Source: Aeriscardovia aeriphila (lineage in GTDB: Bacteria; Actinomycetota; Actinomycetes; Actinomycetales; Bifidobacteriaceae). From it: a DNA stretch of 64,000 nucleotides. Shown here in pieces: positions 9,296 through 18,758 of this stretch. The position numbers and the translations under genes were made by a program. How positions within the stretch are numbered: position 1 is the stretch's first letter; the number at the start of each line of letters is the position of its first letter. The stretch is from the NCBI RefSeq assembly GCF_002259595.1, contig NZ_MWWU01000002.1:868001-932000 (forward strand). Reading direction: 5' to 3'. The notes below the pieces were generated by a model. That model was not told where the DNA came from, did not search any database, and saw only the letters and a program-made list of their open reading frames with translations.

Positions 9296-10465
9296 ATGAA
9301 TTTCTTCGATGGCATTTCTGGGCTGGAATGGCTGGCTATCATCGCGCTCATCGCGGCAGTCATTATTGTGTGGCGCCTTATTTTGCGCGCAATTGCCCAT
9401 ATGCGCCATCGTCAGGAAGAGATCTCGGCTATCAACTCGAGGCGCAACGATCCTGCTGAATATGCTTTCATTGTGAACCCCTCCAAGCCGGGTGCTCAGC
9501 AAATTACGGAGCATATTCTCGCGTTTTGCCGCGCTCAAGGCGTTCCTGAGCCTCTCATCATCGAAACTCAGCTCGACAAAGATGGTGAGGCGTGCGCTCA
9601 GGAGGCTATTGCTCGGGGTGCGCAGGTGATTGTTGCCGTGGGCGGTGATGGAACGGTGCGAACCGTTGCAGCCGGTGTCGAAGGCACGAACCATCCCCTC
9701 GCTGTCATCCCTATTGGTACTGCTAATCTTTTTGCGAGGAACCTCGGTATTCCACTCAAGCTCGACGATGCTTTGAGGGTTGCGCTGTCCCATGGCTCTC
9801 GTCGCGTCGACATGGGTTGCATGAGCCTTCCAGATTCTCACCGCGCCAAAGACAGGCGTGGGCATGGCTTCCTGCTGATTTCTGGCATTGGCTTTGACGC
9901 CACCATGATGGCTGCGACTGACCCGCGTTTGAAGGGAAGGATGGGCTGGCTCGCGTATGGCGTCGCTGGTATGAAACACCTTTTTGACCGCAAACAGATT
10001 GGCACTATTGCTATTACCGACCGCGATGGCGATATTCACACCTTCCGTGACGTGCAATTCCGCACTTTCCTGGTCGGAAACTGCGGTGCTATCCCGATGG
10101 TGAGCTTGATGCCAGAGGCCGATTATTCTGACGGTTTGCTCGACTTTGAGCTGCTCGACACCGACGGTGGGATTATCGGCTGGGCAAACCTTGCTCAAGA
10201 CCTTTTCTACCAGACGATTTGGGGCCGTTCAGGCAAGAGGCTGGGTTCGGTGGGTTCGACTATGGACCATATGCAGGGAACACATGCGGAAATCTGGCTG
10301 AACCATTCGGCGTATGCGGAGGTCGATGGTGACCTTTTGTCGCAGACGAAGCATGTGAGCATTGAGGTGCATCATCGATCGCTCATCGTTCGCGTGCCGC
10401 GCAAGCCTGCGCAGTTTGGTGTGTCTACGAGCACTTCTCTGAGCGTGTCCAAGAGCGAGCAGTAA
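9296..10465 (+). CDS. membrane-anchored diacylglycerol/lipid kinase family protein
   Basis: A 389-residue protein with an N-terminal membrane segment (about residues 8-28, WLAIIALIAAVIIVWRLIL). It is followed by a DAGK-type catalytic domain: FIVNPSKPG, the nucleotide-binding VAVGGDGTVRTVAAG and IPIGTANLFARNLGIP. The family phosphorylates lipids such as diacylglycerol, but the substrate cannot be read from sequence. It is divergent from serS. The ATG at 9296 (MNFFDG) is preferred over one 12 codons upstream because it lets the membrane segment begin cleanly. The upstream leader is very short. Confidence 0.85.
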   Translation: MNFFDGISGLEWLAIIALIAAVIIVWRLILRAIAHMRHRQEEISAINSRRNDPAEYAFIVNPSKPGAQQITEHILAFCRAQGVPEPLIIETQLDKDGEACAQEAIARGAQVIVAVGGDGTVRTVAAGVEGTNHPLAVIPIGTANLFARNLGIPLKLDDALRVALSHGSRRVDMGCMSLPDSHRAKDRRGHGFLLISGIGFDATMMAATDPRLKGRMGWLAYGVAGMKHLFDRKQIGTIAITDRDGDIHTFRDVQFRTFLVGNCGAIPMVSLMPEADYSDGLLDFELLDTDGGIIGWANLAQDLFYQTIWGRSGKRLGSVGSTMDHMQGTHAEIWLNHSAYAEVDGDLLSQTKHVSIEVHHRSLIVRVPRKPAQFGVSTSTSLSVSKSEQ

Positions 10466-10635
10466 CCCGCGTTCCCGCAAGAGAACAGTGCCCATCCCTG
10501 AAGGCCTGCCGACGTTTGCCGATGTTTGCCAACGTTTGCACTTTTCTCGTCCCTCCTCTTCCCTCTTATACGTAATCCCAAGCGATAGCGTTGGGCAAAC
10601 GAAAGCTGACCAGCGGGTGTGGAAGAATAAGAATC

Positions 10636-12312
10636 ATGGTTGCAAAGAACGCGGGAATGCCCGCTACCCCAGCTGATCTCATCAACGTGGACGAGGTTCT
10701 TTCCAAGTATTACGACCTCATCCCTAACCCAGAGAACCCGGCGGAGCGCGTCTCCTTCGGTACCTCTGGCCACCGCGGCACCAGCCTGAACGGCTCCTTC
10801 AACGAAGCCCACATCGTTTCGATCACTCAGGCTATTGCTGAAGAGAGAAAGAAGTCGGGTGTGACCGGCCCTCTGTATTTGGGTCGCGACACTCATGCTC
10901 TCTCCCTGCCAGCGTGGAAGTCCGCTATCGAGGTTCTCGTCGCCAACGGCGTGCGTGTTCGCATCGACTCTCGCGATGACTACACCCCTACCCCAGTCGT
11001 CTCCCAGGCTATTTTGACTCACAACCGTGCTGAGGATGGTTCTCAGCGCTTCGAAGGTGAGGACCTTGCTGACGGCATTGTGGTCACCCCATCGCACAAC
11101 CCACCAAGCAATGGTGGTTTCAAGTATGATCCACCAACTGGCGGCCCAGCTCCTTCCGAGCTGACCAATGCTATTGCCAAGCGCGCTAACGAATTGCTGC
11201 CCAACTTCAAGCAGATTAAGCGCGTTCCATTCGAAGAGGCTATTAAGTCAGAGCTCATTGAGCGTTTCGACTTCCGTCAGCACTATGTGGATGACTTGGA
11301 AAACGTCATCGACTTCGACTCTATTCGTAACGCCGGAGTGCGCCTGGGTATTGACCCTCTGGGCGGCGCTTCTGTCAACTACTGGCCAGCAATCGCTGAA
11401 AAGTATGGCATTAACCTCGAAGTGATCAATCCAACTGTTGACCCGCAGTGGGGCTTCATGACCATCGATCACGATGGCAAGATCCGTATGGACCCGAGCT
11501 CCCAGTATGCCATGAAGGGTTTGGTTGACCGTTTGAACCAGGGCGCTTGGTCCAAGTACGACCTGGTGGGTGGCGCAGACCCAGATGCTGACCGTCACGG
11601 CATTGTGTGCCCTGACTGGGGTGTGATGAACCCGAACCACTACATCGCTGTGGTTGTGGAGTACCTCTTCTCTGGTCACCGTCCAAATTGGCCAGCTCAC
11701 ACTGGTATCGGTAAGACGTTGGTTTCTTCCTCCTTGATTGACCGCGTGGCAGCCTCTATTAACGCCAAGCTCGTTGAGGTTCCTGTTGGCTTCAAGTGGT
11801 TCGTGGATCCTCTCTTCACTGGTGAAGTTGCCTTTGGCGGTGAGGAATCCTCCGGTATGACCTTCCTTCGTAAGGGTGGTCGCGTGTGGACCACCGATAA
11901 GGATGGTCTCATTCCTGACCTTCTTGCTGCCGAGATTACTGCTGTCACTGGTAAGAACCCTGCTCAGCTGCATCAAGAGCAGGTCAAGCGTTTCGGTGAG
12001 AGCTGGTATAAGCGCGTGGACACTCCTACCGACCTGCAGACGAAGGCTCGTTTGGCTGCTGTCGATCCTCAGCTCGTCACTGCAAAGACTTTGGCTGGCG
12101 AGGAGATTACCAACGTGATGATCACTGCTCCGGGCAACAATGCCAAGATCGGCGGCATTAAGGTAACGACCAAGGATAACTGGTTCGCTGCTCGCCCATC
12201 TGGTACGGAGAACATCATCAAGGTGTACGCTGAGTCCTTCGTTTCTGAAGAAGCCTTGGATCAGGCTATTGAGGATGCTCAAGACGTTGTTGCCAAAGCA
12301 ACTCAAGCCTGA
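10636..12312 (+). CDS. pgm: alpha-phosphoglucomutase
   Basis: A 558-residue enzyme interconverting glucose-1-phosphate and glucose-6-phosphate. It links central metabolism with glycogen, galactose (galT and galK in this window) and nucleotide-sugar supply. Visible blocks are FGTSGHRG, the phosphoserine loop [11 protein letters not shown], the metal-binding [11 protein letters not shown], the sugar-specificity loop GGEESSG and the phosphate-binding RPSGTEN. The ATG at 10636 ([15 protein letters not shown]) matches the length of bifidobacterial Pgm; the frame is open 15 codons upstream without a ribosome site. Confidence 0.95.
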   Translation: MVAKNAGMPATPADLINVDEVLSKYYDLIPNPENPAERVSFGTSGHRGTSLNGSFNEAHIVSITQAIAEERKKSGVTGPLYLGRDTHALSLPAWKSAIEVLVANGVRVRIDSRDDYTPTPVVSQAILTHNRAEDGSQRFEGEDLADGIVVTPSHNPPSNGGFKYDPPTGGPAPSELTNAIAKRANELLPNFKQIKRVPFEEAIKSELIERFDFRQHYVDDLENVIDFDSIRNAGVRLGIDPLGGASVNYWPAIAEKYGINLEVINPTVDPQWGFMTIDHDGKIRMDPSSQYAMKGLVDRLNQGAWSKYDLVGGADPDADRHGIVCPDWGVMNPNHYIAVVVEYLFSGHRPNWPAHTGIGKTLVSSSLIDRVAASINAKLVEVPVGFKWFVDPLFTGEVAFGGEESSGMTFLRKGGRVWTTDKDGLIPDLLAAEITAVTGKNPAQLHQEQVKRFGESWYKRVDTPTDLQTKARLAAVDPQLVTAKTLAGEEITNVMITAPGNNAKIGGIKVTTKDNWFAARPSGTENIIKVYAESFVSEEALDQAIEDAQDVVAKATQA

Positions 12313-12406
12313 TGCTTCTCACCCTTGTTGCACCTCACAAGGTACAACTCAACTTGTCACTGCTCTGCTTCACTGAACATCGTGTGAGGCAGGTTGCTGG
12401 TAAGAG

Positions 12407-12437
12407 AAAAGCCGGGGTTTCCCCGGCTTTTTCTTTT
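12407..12437 (+). terminator. intrinsic terminator of pgm
   Basis: The stem AAAGCCGGGG/CCCCGGCTTT is followed by a T-rich tail (TTTTTCTTTT), about 95 bases after the pgm stop codon. Confidence 0.92.
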
Positions 12438-12500
12438 CTGTGTTGATCTCTCGCGAACTGATAATCTTGTGCGAATTGAGAGCCTTTCCGAACGGGTGCT

Positions 12501-13853
12501 TCAGGCTAATTCGATAGGCTGAATGCTGTCAAACTCGTTTTGCATCGGGATTGCACGAATGTCAGAGGAGAGCAGGCACACGAGCAGCGAAGCAAGCATA
12601 AAGCCGCTACCTACCAGCAAAGTGACGCGATAACCCCAGTATTGCAACATAAAGCCGCCAAGTACGTTTGCCAGAGAGCTGACCCCAGCAAAGATAAGGC
12701 CTTCTGTGGCGACAATTCTGCCGCGTAAACGGTTAGGGATGAGCAGGGCTGAGAATGCGCCAAGAACGGAGTTCACACTGATCAGGGGAAGTGTTGAAAT
12801 AAACAGCAGAATAGCGAGCGCACTGATGGTGGTGGTGAAAGCGAGAGGAACCATGAAGAGGGTAATCCAGGCGATGGCGATCACCATGATCTTTGCTCCT
12901 GTCAGGTTCTTGCTTGCCCAGCCGAGGCCTAATGCGCCGAGGATCATGCCAATTCCTGATGCAGAGTCGAGCAAACCGATAAGCGTAGGCGATGTTTTCA
13001 GCTGCTGTTGGTCCAAGATTATCACCGTCAAAATGAGTGTAATTCCAAAATTGACGAATGCGGAGACGAGGAGGACCATCGCCATAGCGCGGGCGTGAAG
13101 GAAGCACAAGAATATTTCAGAAAGCGAATTGTGCTTCTTTCCTGCTCGTCTCGTCCCCACACTGTTCGTTCTCACACTCTGCTCGATCGAACTATCTTTT
13201 CCTCTGCTTTCCTGGGCGCCGCTGTCAACAGGAATGGGATTGTCACTTTTCTCGTTTCCTGGGTTGAGGTCTGCCGTGATGGGCTTCGTCGTCAGAGAAA
13301 GCAGTGCAAAGAGGAGCGCAGAAATGAGGAAGGGAATTTCAGGAGCTAAACCGTAGAGGAAACCAGTAACAGGGGTCGAGAGAATCTGGATAATGGCATC
13401 TCGGCTTTGGTTGGAGCCCATCGCCTGAGCAAGCTGGTTCTTACTGACAATCTGGGGAAGAACGACATTCGTAATGTTGCCCAGCAAGCCAGACACCAAG
13501 CCGCGAATGACGGCAAAAACCATGAGAAACGGAATCGTCATCAGCCCCGCCGCATACACGCCGATGAGAGCAGCAAGAACAGTGAAACCAGCCAGCGAGC
13601 AGCAGTACATGAGAGTGCGGCGGTTCACCTTATCGGAAAGCATGCCACCGGGGATCATGGTAATGGCTTGAGCGATGGAATACAGGCCGCCAACTAAACC
13701 GGCAATACCAACCGAGCCAGAGATTGGGTACGCCAACAGAGTGAAAGCAAAAGCGCCGATAAAATTGCCGATAGTGACGGATGTGTCCCCGATGAACCAG
13801 AAAACGTAGTTGCGTTGTGCGAGCAAGGGTTTGGGGGTATGCGTATTTTTCAT
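12501..13853 (-). CDS. MFS transporter, probable efflux permease
   Basis: A 450-residue membrane protein with two halves of six hydrophobic segments separated by a hydrophilic loop of about 60 residues (near 205-265) rich in Ser, Glu and Lys. The motif after the second segment, GGMLSDKVNRRTLM, is the MFS motif A (GxLaDrxGRrxxl). The fold family includes EntS- and macrolide-efflux-like exporters; the substrate is unknown. GGAGGGA precedes the ATG at 13853. It converges with pgm and is divergent from the BCCT gene. Confidence 0.8.
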   Translation of the reverse strand: MKNTHTPKPLLAQRNYVFWFIGDTSVTIGNFIGAFAFTLLAYPISGSVGIAGLVGGLYSIAQAITMIPGGMLSDKVNRRTLMYCCSLAGFTVLAALIGVYAAGLMTIPFLMVFAVIRGLVSGLLGNITNVVLPQIVSKNQLAQAMGSNQSRDAIIQILSTPVTGFLYGLAPEIPFLISALLFALLSLTTKPITADLNPGNEKSDNPIPVDSGAQESRGKDSSIEQSVRTNSVGTRRAGKKHNSLSEIFLCFLHARAMAMVLLVSAFVNFGITLILTVIILDQQQLKTSPTLIGLLDSASGIGMILGALGLGWASKNLTGAKIMVIAIAWITLFMVPLAFTTTISALAILLFISTLPLISVNSVLGAFSALLIPNRLRGRIVATEGLIFAGVSSLANVLGGFMLQYWGYRVTLLVGSGFMLASLLVCLLSSDIRAIPMQNEFDSIQPIELA

Positions 13854-14245
13854 TGTGTATCCCTCCTCCCTGGCCCCTCCACTGTGGTGGCGTTGAAGAG
13901 GCGATGTTAGGGAAAAGAATACACTACAAATATTTCTCAGCGCGCAATACGCAATAATAAGTATCTGGATGAGTATCTGGATGAGTATAATGACACAGTT
14001 AAGTTATGAGCCTGTTGGATGATGTTTATCGCGCTTGCAAGCGCGCTATTGTTGCTTCCGACTGGTTATTTTATGCGCATCGTGGCTGCTACCGCAGTGT
14101 GCATGTGCCTTGAATGTGCTTCGTTTGTGACAGGTACAAACGCACTTCACATCAGAAAAATGCAGTGTCACTTTTTCTGCACTGTAATAACACGTTATTA
14201 GTTAACGCAGAGAACGAGTAATACGAATAACGACAAATACCGACG
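13854..14245. other. 392-base divergent gap between the MFS and BCCT genes
   Basis: No convincing gene is present. It holds a short direct repeat (GAGTATCTGGAT, near 13970-13990), an inverted repeat CAGTG...CACTG near 14163-14185 and a palindrome TAATAAC-AC-GTTATTA near 14186-14201, both upstream of the BCCT gene. These are plausible regulator sites for the transporter, but nothing in the sequence identifies the regulator. Confidence 0.5.
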
Positions 14246-16006
14246 ATGAATAAAGGAGCTGCCCAACCCGTGATAGTTGCAGACAATACCAAACGAGAAA
14301 AACAAGAAAAACAACACCCTACACCCCGCAAGCATAAGCGCCTGAAAAACATGGTGACTCCTGTGTTTTGGATTGCGCTAGCCACTACCCTTGTTCTGAT
14401 TGGTGTCGCTCTGGCTTTTCCTCGCAGTTTTGAGAAAGCAAGCACAGCAACCCGAGAGTTTATCGCCATCAACTTTGGCTGGCTCTACCTCGTGATTATC
14501 ACCGCAATGGTGTTCGTCTGCCTCTACCTCATTCTCACTCCTCTGGGAAAAATCAGGTTGGGAGACCCAGGAACCAAACCAGAACACAGCACATTCTCCT
14601 GGCTTGCCATGCTTTTCGCTGCTGGAATGGGCATTGGTCTGGTGTTCTATGGTGCCGCCGAACCTCTCAGCCACTTCGCTGTGTCCGCTCCTGAAGCAAA
14701 ACTCTATTCACGCCAAGCGTTGCGCGACGCTCTACGCTATTCCTTCTTCCACTATGGGATTCATGCGTGGGCTGTCTACGCGATTGTGGCACTCGCGCTT
14801 GCTTATTTCCAATTCCGTAAGAAGGAGCGCACGCTTCTCTCCGCTACTCTTAAGCCTCTTTTCGGCGAGAAAATGGAAGGTATTTCAGGAAAGATTGTTG
14901 ATGCTCTGACTATCGTTGCCACTGTTATTGGCGTTGCAACGACCTTAGGCTTTGGTGCAGCTCAAATTAACGGAGGCTTCCATTACCTCTTTGGTGTTCC
15001 AGTCACTCGTTTCATCCAGCTTGGGATTATCATTGTCGCAACAATCATTTTCCTCATTGATGCTGCCTCGGGAATTGACAAGGGCGTGAAAGTACTCTCC
15101 AACACAGCTATCGTGTTCTCCTTGGTGTTGCTGGTATTGGCACTCTTCCTCGGCCCTACTGTGCGCATCTTCAATATGTTTATCTCCACGACAGGCGACT
15201 ACCTGAACAACTTCATCTCGATGAGCTTCCAGTCTGCACCTTATGCACCAAGTGAGCAGGCCTGGATCCGCAAATGGACTATTTTGTACTGGGCATGGTG
15301 GATTTCCTGGAGCCCGTTCGTCGGAGTATTTATTGCCCGCATTTCCAAGGGACGCACTGTTCGTGAATTCTTGACCTATGTGTTGGTCATTCCTACTGTG
15401 TTCTCCTGCATTTGGTTCACTATTTTCGGTGTGATGTCAACCGATTCAGTTGCAGCTGATCACTCTCTCGCACGCATGCCTATCGAGACTGCCTTGTTTG
15501 GCACCTTCTCCCACTACAAGGGTGGTATGCTGCTCTCTATTATCGCTATTGCACTCGTGTTGCTTTTCTTTGTTACTTCTGCTGATTCGGCAACGTATGT
15601 TCTTGCAATGGAATCAGAAAATGGAACACTGCAGCCACACACTCGTGTGATGATGGTGTGGGGCGTTATTGTGGCAAGCATTGCTGCAGTTCTCTTGTTT
15701 GCAGGAGGCTTGAATGCGCTTCAAAACGCTCTGATTATTGTTGCTCTTCCCTTCGCGGTAATTCTGAGCCTGGTGACTTTTTCCTTGGTCAAAGAGCTCC
15801 GTTACGAGGGAGCACAGATGGGCTTAGAGATTAAACCAGAAACATACCCTGCAAAAGGTGAGCCTTTCCGCTCCTATGAGGATGACCCAGCACAAGTTCA
15901 GGATGACCCAGCACAGGGTGAGGGCGACGCGCAGCAAGCTCAGGGCAACTCATCGCGAGTTCAGGGCGACGCGCAGCAAGCTCAGAGCAACTCAATGCAG
16001 GCGTAG
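14246..16006 (+). CDS. BCCT family (betaine/choline/carnitine-type) transporter
   Basis: A 586-residue secondary transporter of compatible solutes or other quaternary amines. The BCCT signatures GMGIGLVFYGAAEPL and the Trp-rich segment YWAWWISWSPFVGVFIARIS are clear, with about 12 membrane helices. The hydrophilic C-terminus holds duplicated low-complexity units (DDPAQ twice, GDAQQAQ twice with a 14-residue period). The start is uncertain: ATG at 14246 lacks a ribosome site, whereas AAAGGAG lies within the first codons and would serve a GTG at 14270. The substrate is not deducible. Confidence 0.9.
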   Translation: MNKGAAQPVIVADNTKREKQEKQHPTPRKHKRLKNMVTPVFWIALATTLVLIGVALAFPRSFEKASTATREFIAINFGWLYLVIITAMVFVCLYLILTPLGKIRLGDPGTKPEHSTFSWLAMLFAAGMGIGLVFYGAAEPLSHFAVSAPEAKLYSRQALRDALRYSFFHYGIHAWAVYAIVALALAYFQFRKKERTLLSATLKPLFGEKMEGISGKIVDALTIVATVIGVATTLGFGAAQINGGFHYLFGVPVTRFIQLGIIIVATIIFLIDAASGIDKGVKVLSNTAIVFSLVLLVLALFLGPTVRIFNMFISTTGDYLNNFISMSFQSAPYAPSEQAWIRKWTILYWAWWISWSPFVGVFIARISKGRTVREFLTYVLVIPTVFSCIWFTIFGVMSTDSVAADHSLARMPIETALFGTFSHYKGGMLLSIIAIALVLLFFVTSADSATYVLAMESENGTLQPHTRVMMVWGVIVASIAAVLLFAGGLNALQNALIIVALPFAVILSLVTFSLVKELRYEGAQMGLEIKPETYPAKGEPFRSYEDDPAQVQDDPAQGEGDAQQAQGNSSRVQGDAQQAQSNSMQA

Positions 16007-16016
16007 GATAGAGCTC

Positions 16017-16643
16017 ATGCCACAAAACGAGGTTATTGTCTACACTGACGGTTCAGCACTGAGGAACCCCGCCGGGCCAATGGGCTGGGCATGGTGGAAT
16101 ATGCTCACTGATGAACGTAACTATGGCGGAGCCATTATGGGAACGAACAACATCGGTGAGCTTTCTGCCGTCCTCGATGTGCTGCGCTTCCACCGCAATG
16201 TGATGAACCTCGTCATCCGTTCTGATTCGCAGTATGCCATCAATTGCTCCACCACCTGGGTGAAAGGCTGGGTTGCTAAAGGCTGGCGCAAAGCGGATAA
16301 GAAGCCTGTGAATAACCTTGCCCTCGTTCGCGCCATTTATGACGAGATCGAGTATAAGAAAAGCCAGGGTGGCTCAGTGCGCTTTGAATGGGTTAAAGGC
16401 CACGCCGGGCACAAGGGCAATGAGATTTGCGATACACTCGCCCATGGTTTTTCCTCCCAGCTGGATGAACAGACGAAACAAACCGGGCACGGCCACACAC
16501 ACCAGCCTGCCTATCGTGCAACAGACACAGGCCGTATGCCATTAGAGGGCTGGGCTCAGCTTTTGCATGATGGTTACATCGATTCTGCTGATGTTGACCC
16601 ACAAGTGCTTGAGCAGATTGAACAGTATCACTTTTTCAGCTGA
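16017..16643 (+). CDS. rnhA: ribonuclease HI
   Basis: A 208-residue RNase H that cleaves RNA in RNA-DNA hybrids. The catalytic set is visible: Asp in VYTDGSALRNP, Glu in NIGELSAVLD, Asp in IRSDSQYAIN and the final Asp in HKGNEICDTLA. E. coli RNase HI is 155 residues; here the domain ends near residue 150 and a C-terminal extension of about 55 residues (MPLEGWAQLLHDGYID...) of unknown role follows. It begins 10 bases after the BCCT stop, so it may be cotranscribed with it. Confidence 0.92.
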   Translation: MPQNEVIVYTDGSALRNPAGPMGWAWWNMLTDERNYGGAIMGTNNIGELSAVLDVLRFHRNVMNLVIRSDSQYAINCSTTWVKGWVAKGWRKADKKPVNNLALVRAIYDEIEYKKSQGGSVRFEWVKGHAGHKGNEICDTLAHGFSSQLDEQTKQTGHGHTHQPAYRATDTGRMPLEGWAQLLHDGYIDSADVDPQVLEQIEQYHFFS

Positions 16644-16873
16644 GTGATACAGGTCGCATTGCGAATGAGCTGCGCTAGGAGCCATCGTTATATGATCGCT
16701 TCGCCAACTCAAGCTGCGATCCCCGAGTACAGATCCCAACGCCGACCAAGTTGTCAAGGTCGCGCATCATCGTTTTGTGAAAGTAGCTGAAATGTACGTC
16801 CGTTACTTGACTACGTGATGCAAGTTGAACAGGCGAATCCTCTAACATAATGAGAGGAATAAGAGGAGGAACT

Positions 16874-18676
16874 ATGTCAGAGCATGCCGCTGAGCGCAGA
16901 GTAGGTCAGCATTTGAAGACGCTTCCCTGCAAGAAGCACACTGGCGCTTGGATCACCCTTACCGTTTTGATGCTCCTCCTCATCGCTCTTGGTGTATGGG
17001 GGTATCACACCTACCGTCAAGCCCGTTACGTTATGGCGCAAGAGCAGAGTGTGATGACACAAGCAAAGAAGATCACTGATAAGGCGAAGATTGCTGTCAA
17101 GGCACAGGATCTCGTTACTTTGAAGGCCTTAGCAAAAGATCCTACCCTTGAGCAGATGAAAACGGAAACTGCTCATGCTCAGGCCGTGATGCATAACCGT
17201 AATTGGACTTTCCTCTCTCACATCCCAGTTTTGGGTAACGATGTCAAGGTAGTTCAGCATCTCACCTCAGCAGCACATGATGCAGTATCTGACATTCTTC
17301 CTCAGTTCTTGAACCCTCTGAGCTCCCTTGTCGATCAGAAATGGCAAGAAAACGGGCAGATTAACCTTCAACCTCTTCTTGCTGTAGAGAGCCAGCTAAC
17401 TCAGGGAAGTAAGCAGCTCAATTCTTTGACATCCGACATCCAAAAACTGCCTCATGCTCGCATTGGGAAAATCGAACAAGCTCGTGTCAAGCTCGTCACC
17501 AAACTTGTTCCGCTGTCACGACAAATATCGAAGAGCCTAGATTCTCTCCAGTACGTCACAAAGTTGCTCAGCTCGCCAGAAGAGAAGACGATCATTCTTG
17601 CTTCAGCAACTACTGCAGAAATTCACTCTTCAAATGGTCTTATCGGTTCACTTGGCAACATGACCGTGGGCAACAACAAAATTCAGATGGGTGAATTCCA
17701 TTCAAATTCCGAGTTTGAATCACTAGGAAAAATTATGGACTCTCCCGAAGCAGAGCGCATCTTCAATGGAGATGAACACTACTACTCCATGGATATTCGC
17801 GATGTGACAATTGACCCCGATTACGACAAGGTTGCTAAACACATTATGAACGCTTGGCAAGCATCAGCCTATCGCGTCAACAATCAGCCACTTGGCGTTC
17901 TCATGGTTGACCCTGTGTTTGTCCAGGAACTTATCAAGCTGACAGGAAATGTGAGTACACCAATTGGAATTCAAGTTACCGGAGACAATGCAGCAGCATT
18001 CTTGCAAAACGGAATCTATTTTGAATCCACCAGCAACAAAGTACAAGATACCATTTTCGGCGTCGTCACCGCGCAAGCAGTGCATAACATCGTTGATAAT
18101 CTCAACCCAATGACTGCTATCAAGATTGCTAAGGTTATCCCTGACTTTGCCAAGCAGCGTCACATCTCCTTCTACTCTACTGACCCTCAACTGCAAAAGA
18201 TTGCTGAAGATATGAACTTGACGCCGCGCGCTCAAAGTTCTGAAACTAAGCCTCAAATTGGTCTGTACGTGAACTCGAATATGGCTTCCAAGATGGACTA
18301 TTATGAGCAGCGCAATGTGTCAGTCCAACAGACTGCCGGGCCACAGCAAGATGGAGTTACTGGTCAGCGCACCTATACCGTTACCTTAACCATTCAGAAC
18401 ACCTTGGATCCAGCTACGGTGGGGAATTTGCCAATCTATATCAGTGGCGGTGAAGCTGGCCATCTCAAGGAACTATTGCTCGCATACGCCCCACAAGGGG
18501 GTACTATCGCCAGCCAAGGTAACGAGTTTGTTCAGGAAACTTGGAATGGCAAGTCTCTTCTGCGCACGAGGTTCAACATTCTTCCTGGCCAGCAAGCAAC
18601 ATATACCTTCCAAGTCATTACTTCACCCAAGGCAACTACAGGATTAACTGTTGATCAAAGCCCTATGGCTCGTTGA
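16874..18676 (+). CDS. DUF4012 membrane-anchored extracellular protein
   Basis: A 600-residue protein with a short cytoplasmic N-terminus, one membrane segment (about residues 25-45, WITLTVLMLLLIALGVWGY) and a large extracellular part. It resembles DUF4012 proteins, which in Actinobacteria often sit beside exopolysaccharide genes, as here. The biochemical role is unknown. AAGAGGAGGA precedes the ATG at 16874, which decides the start over an ATG eight codons upstream. It converges with the polysaccharide operon and is transcribed separately. Confidence 0.75.
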   Translation: MSEHAAERRVGQHLKTLPCKKHTGAWITLTVLMLLLIALGVWGYHTYRQARYVMAQEQSVMTQAKKITDKAKIAVKAQDLVTLKALAKDPTLEQMKTETAHAQAVMHNRNWTFLSHIPVLGNDVKVVQHLTSAAHDAVSDILPQFLNPLSSLVDQKWQENGQINLQPLLAVESQLTQGSKQLNSLTSDIQKLPHARIGKIEQARVKLVTKLVPLSRQISKSLDSLQYVTKLLSSPEEKTIILASATTAEIHSSNGLIGSLGNMTVGNNKIQMGEFHSNSEFESLGKIMDSPEAERIFNGDEHYYSMDIRDVTIDPDYDKVAKHIMNAWQASAYRVNNQPLGVLMVDPVFVQELIKLTGNVSTPIGIQVTGDNAAAFLQNGIYFESTSNKVQDTIFGVVTAQAVHNIVDNLNPMTAIKIAKVIPDFAKQRHISFYSTDPQLQKIAEDMNLTPRAQSSETKPQIGLYVNSNMASKMDYYEQRNVSVQQTAGPQQDGVTGQRTYTVTLTIQNTLDPATVGNLPIYISGGEAGHLKELLLAYAPQGGTIASQGNEFVQETWNGKSLLRTRFNILPGQQATYTFQVITSPKATTGLTVDQSPMAR

Positions 18677-18758
18677 CAGATCATGTAGCTCGGCAATAAG
18701 TGCAACGGAATCAATAATCAATTGTAGAGATGCTGAGGCTTCAGAACGATACATTCAC

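Noticed and set aside
14019-14201. 60-residue plus-strand ORF in the MFS/BCCT gap
   Set aside because: Hydrophobic start but no ribosome site, and it overlaps inverted repeats that look regulatory. Not supported as a gene.
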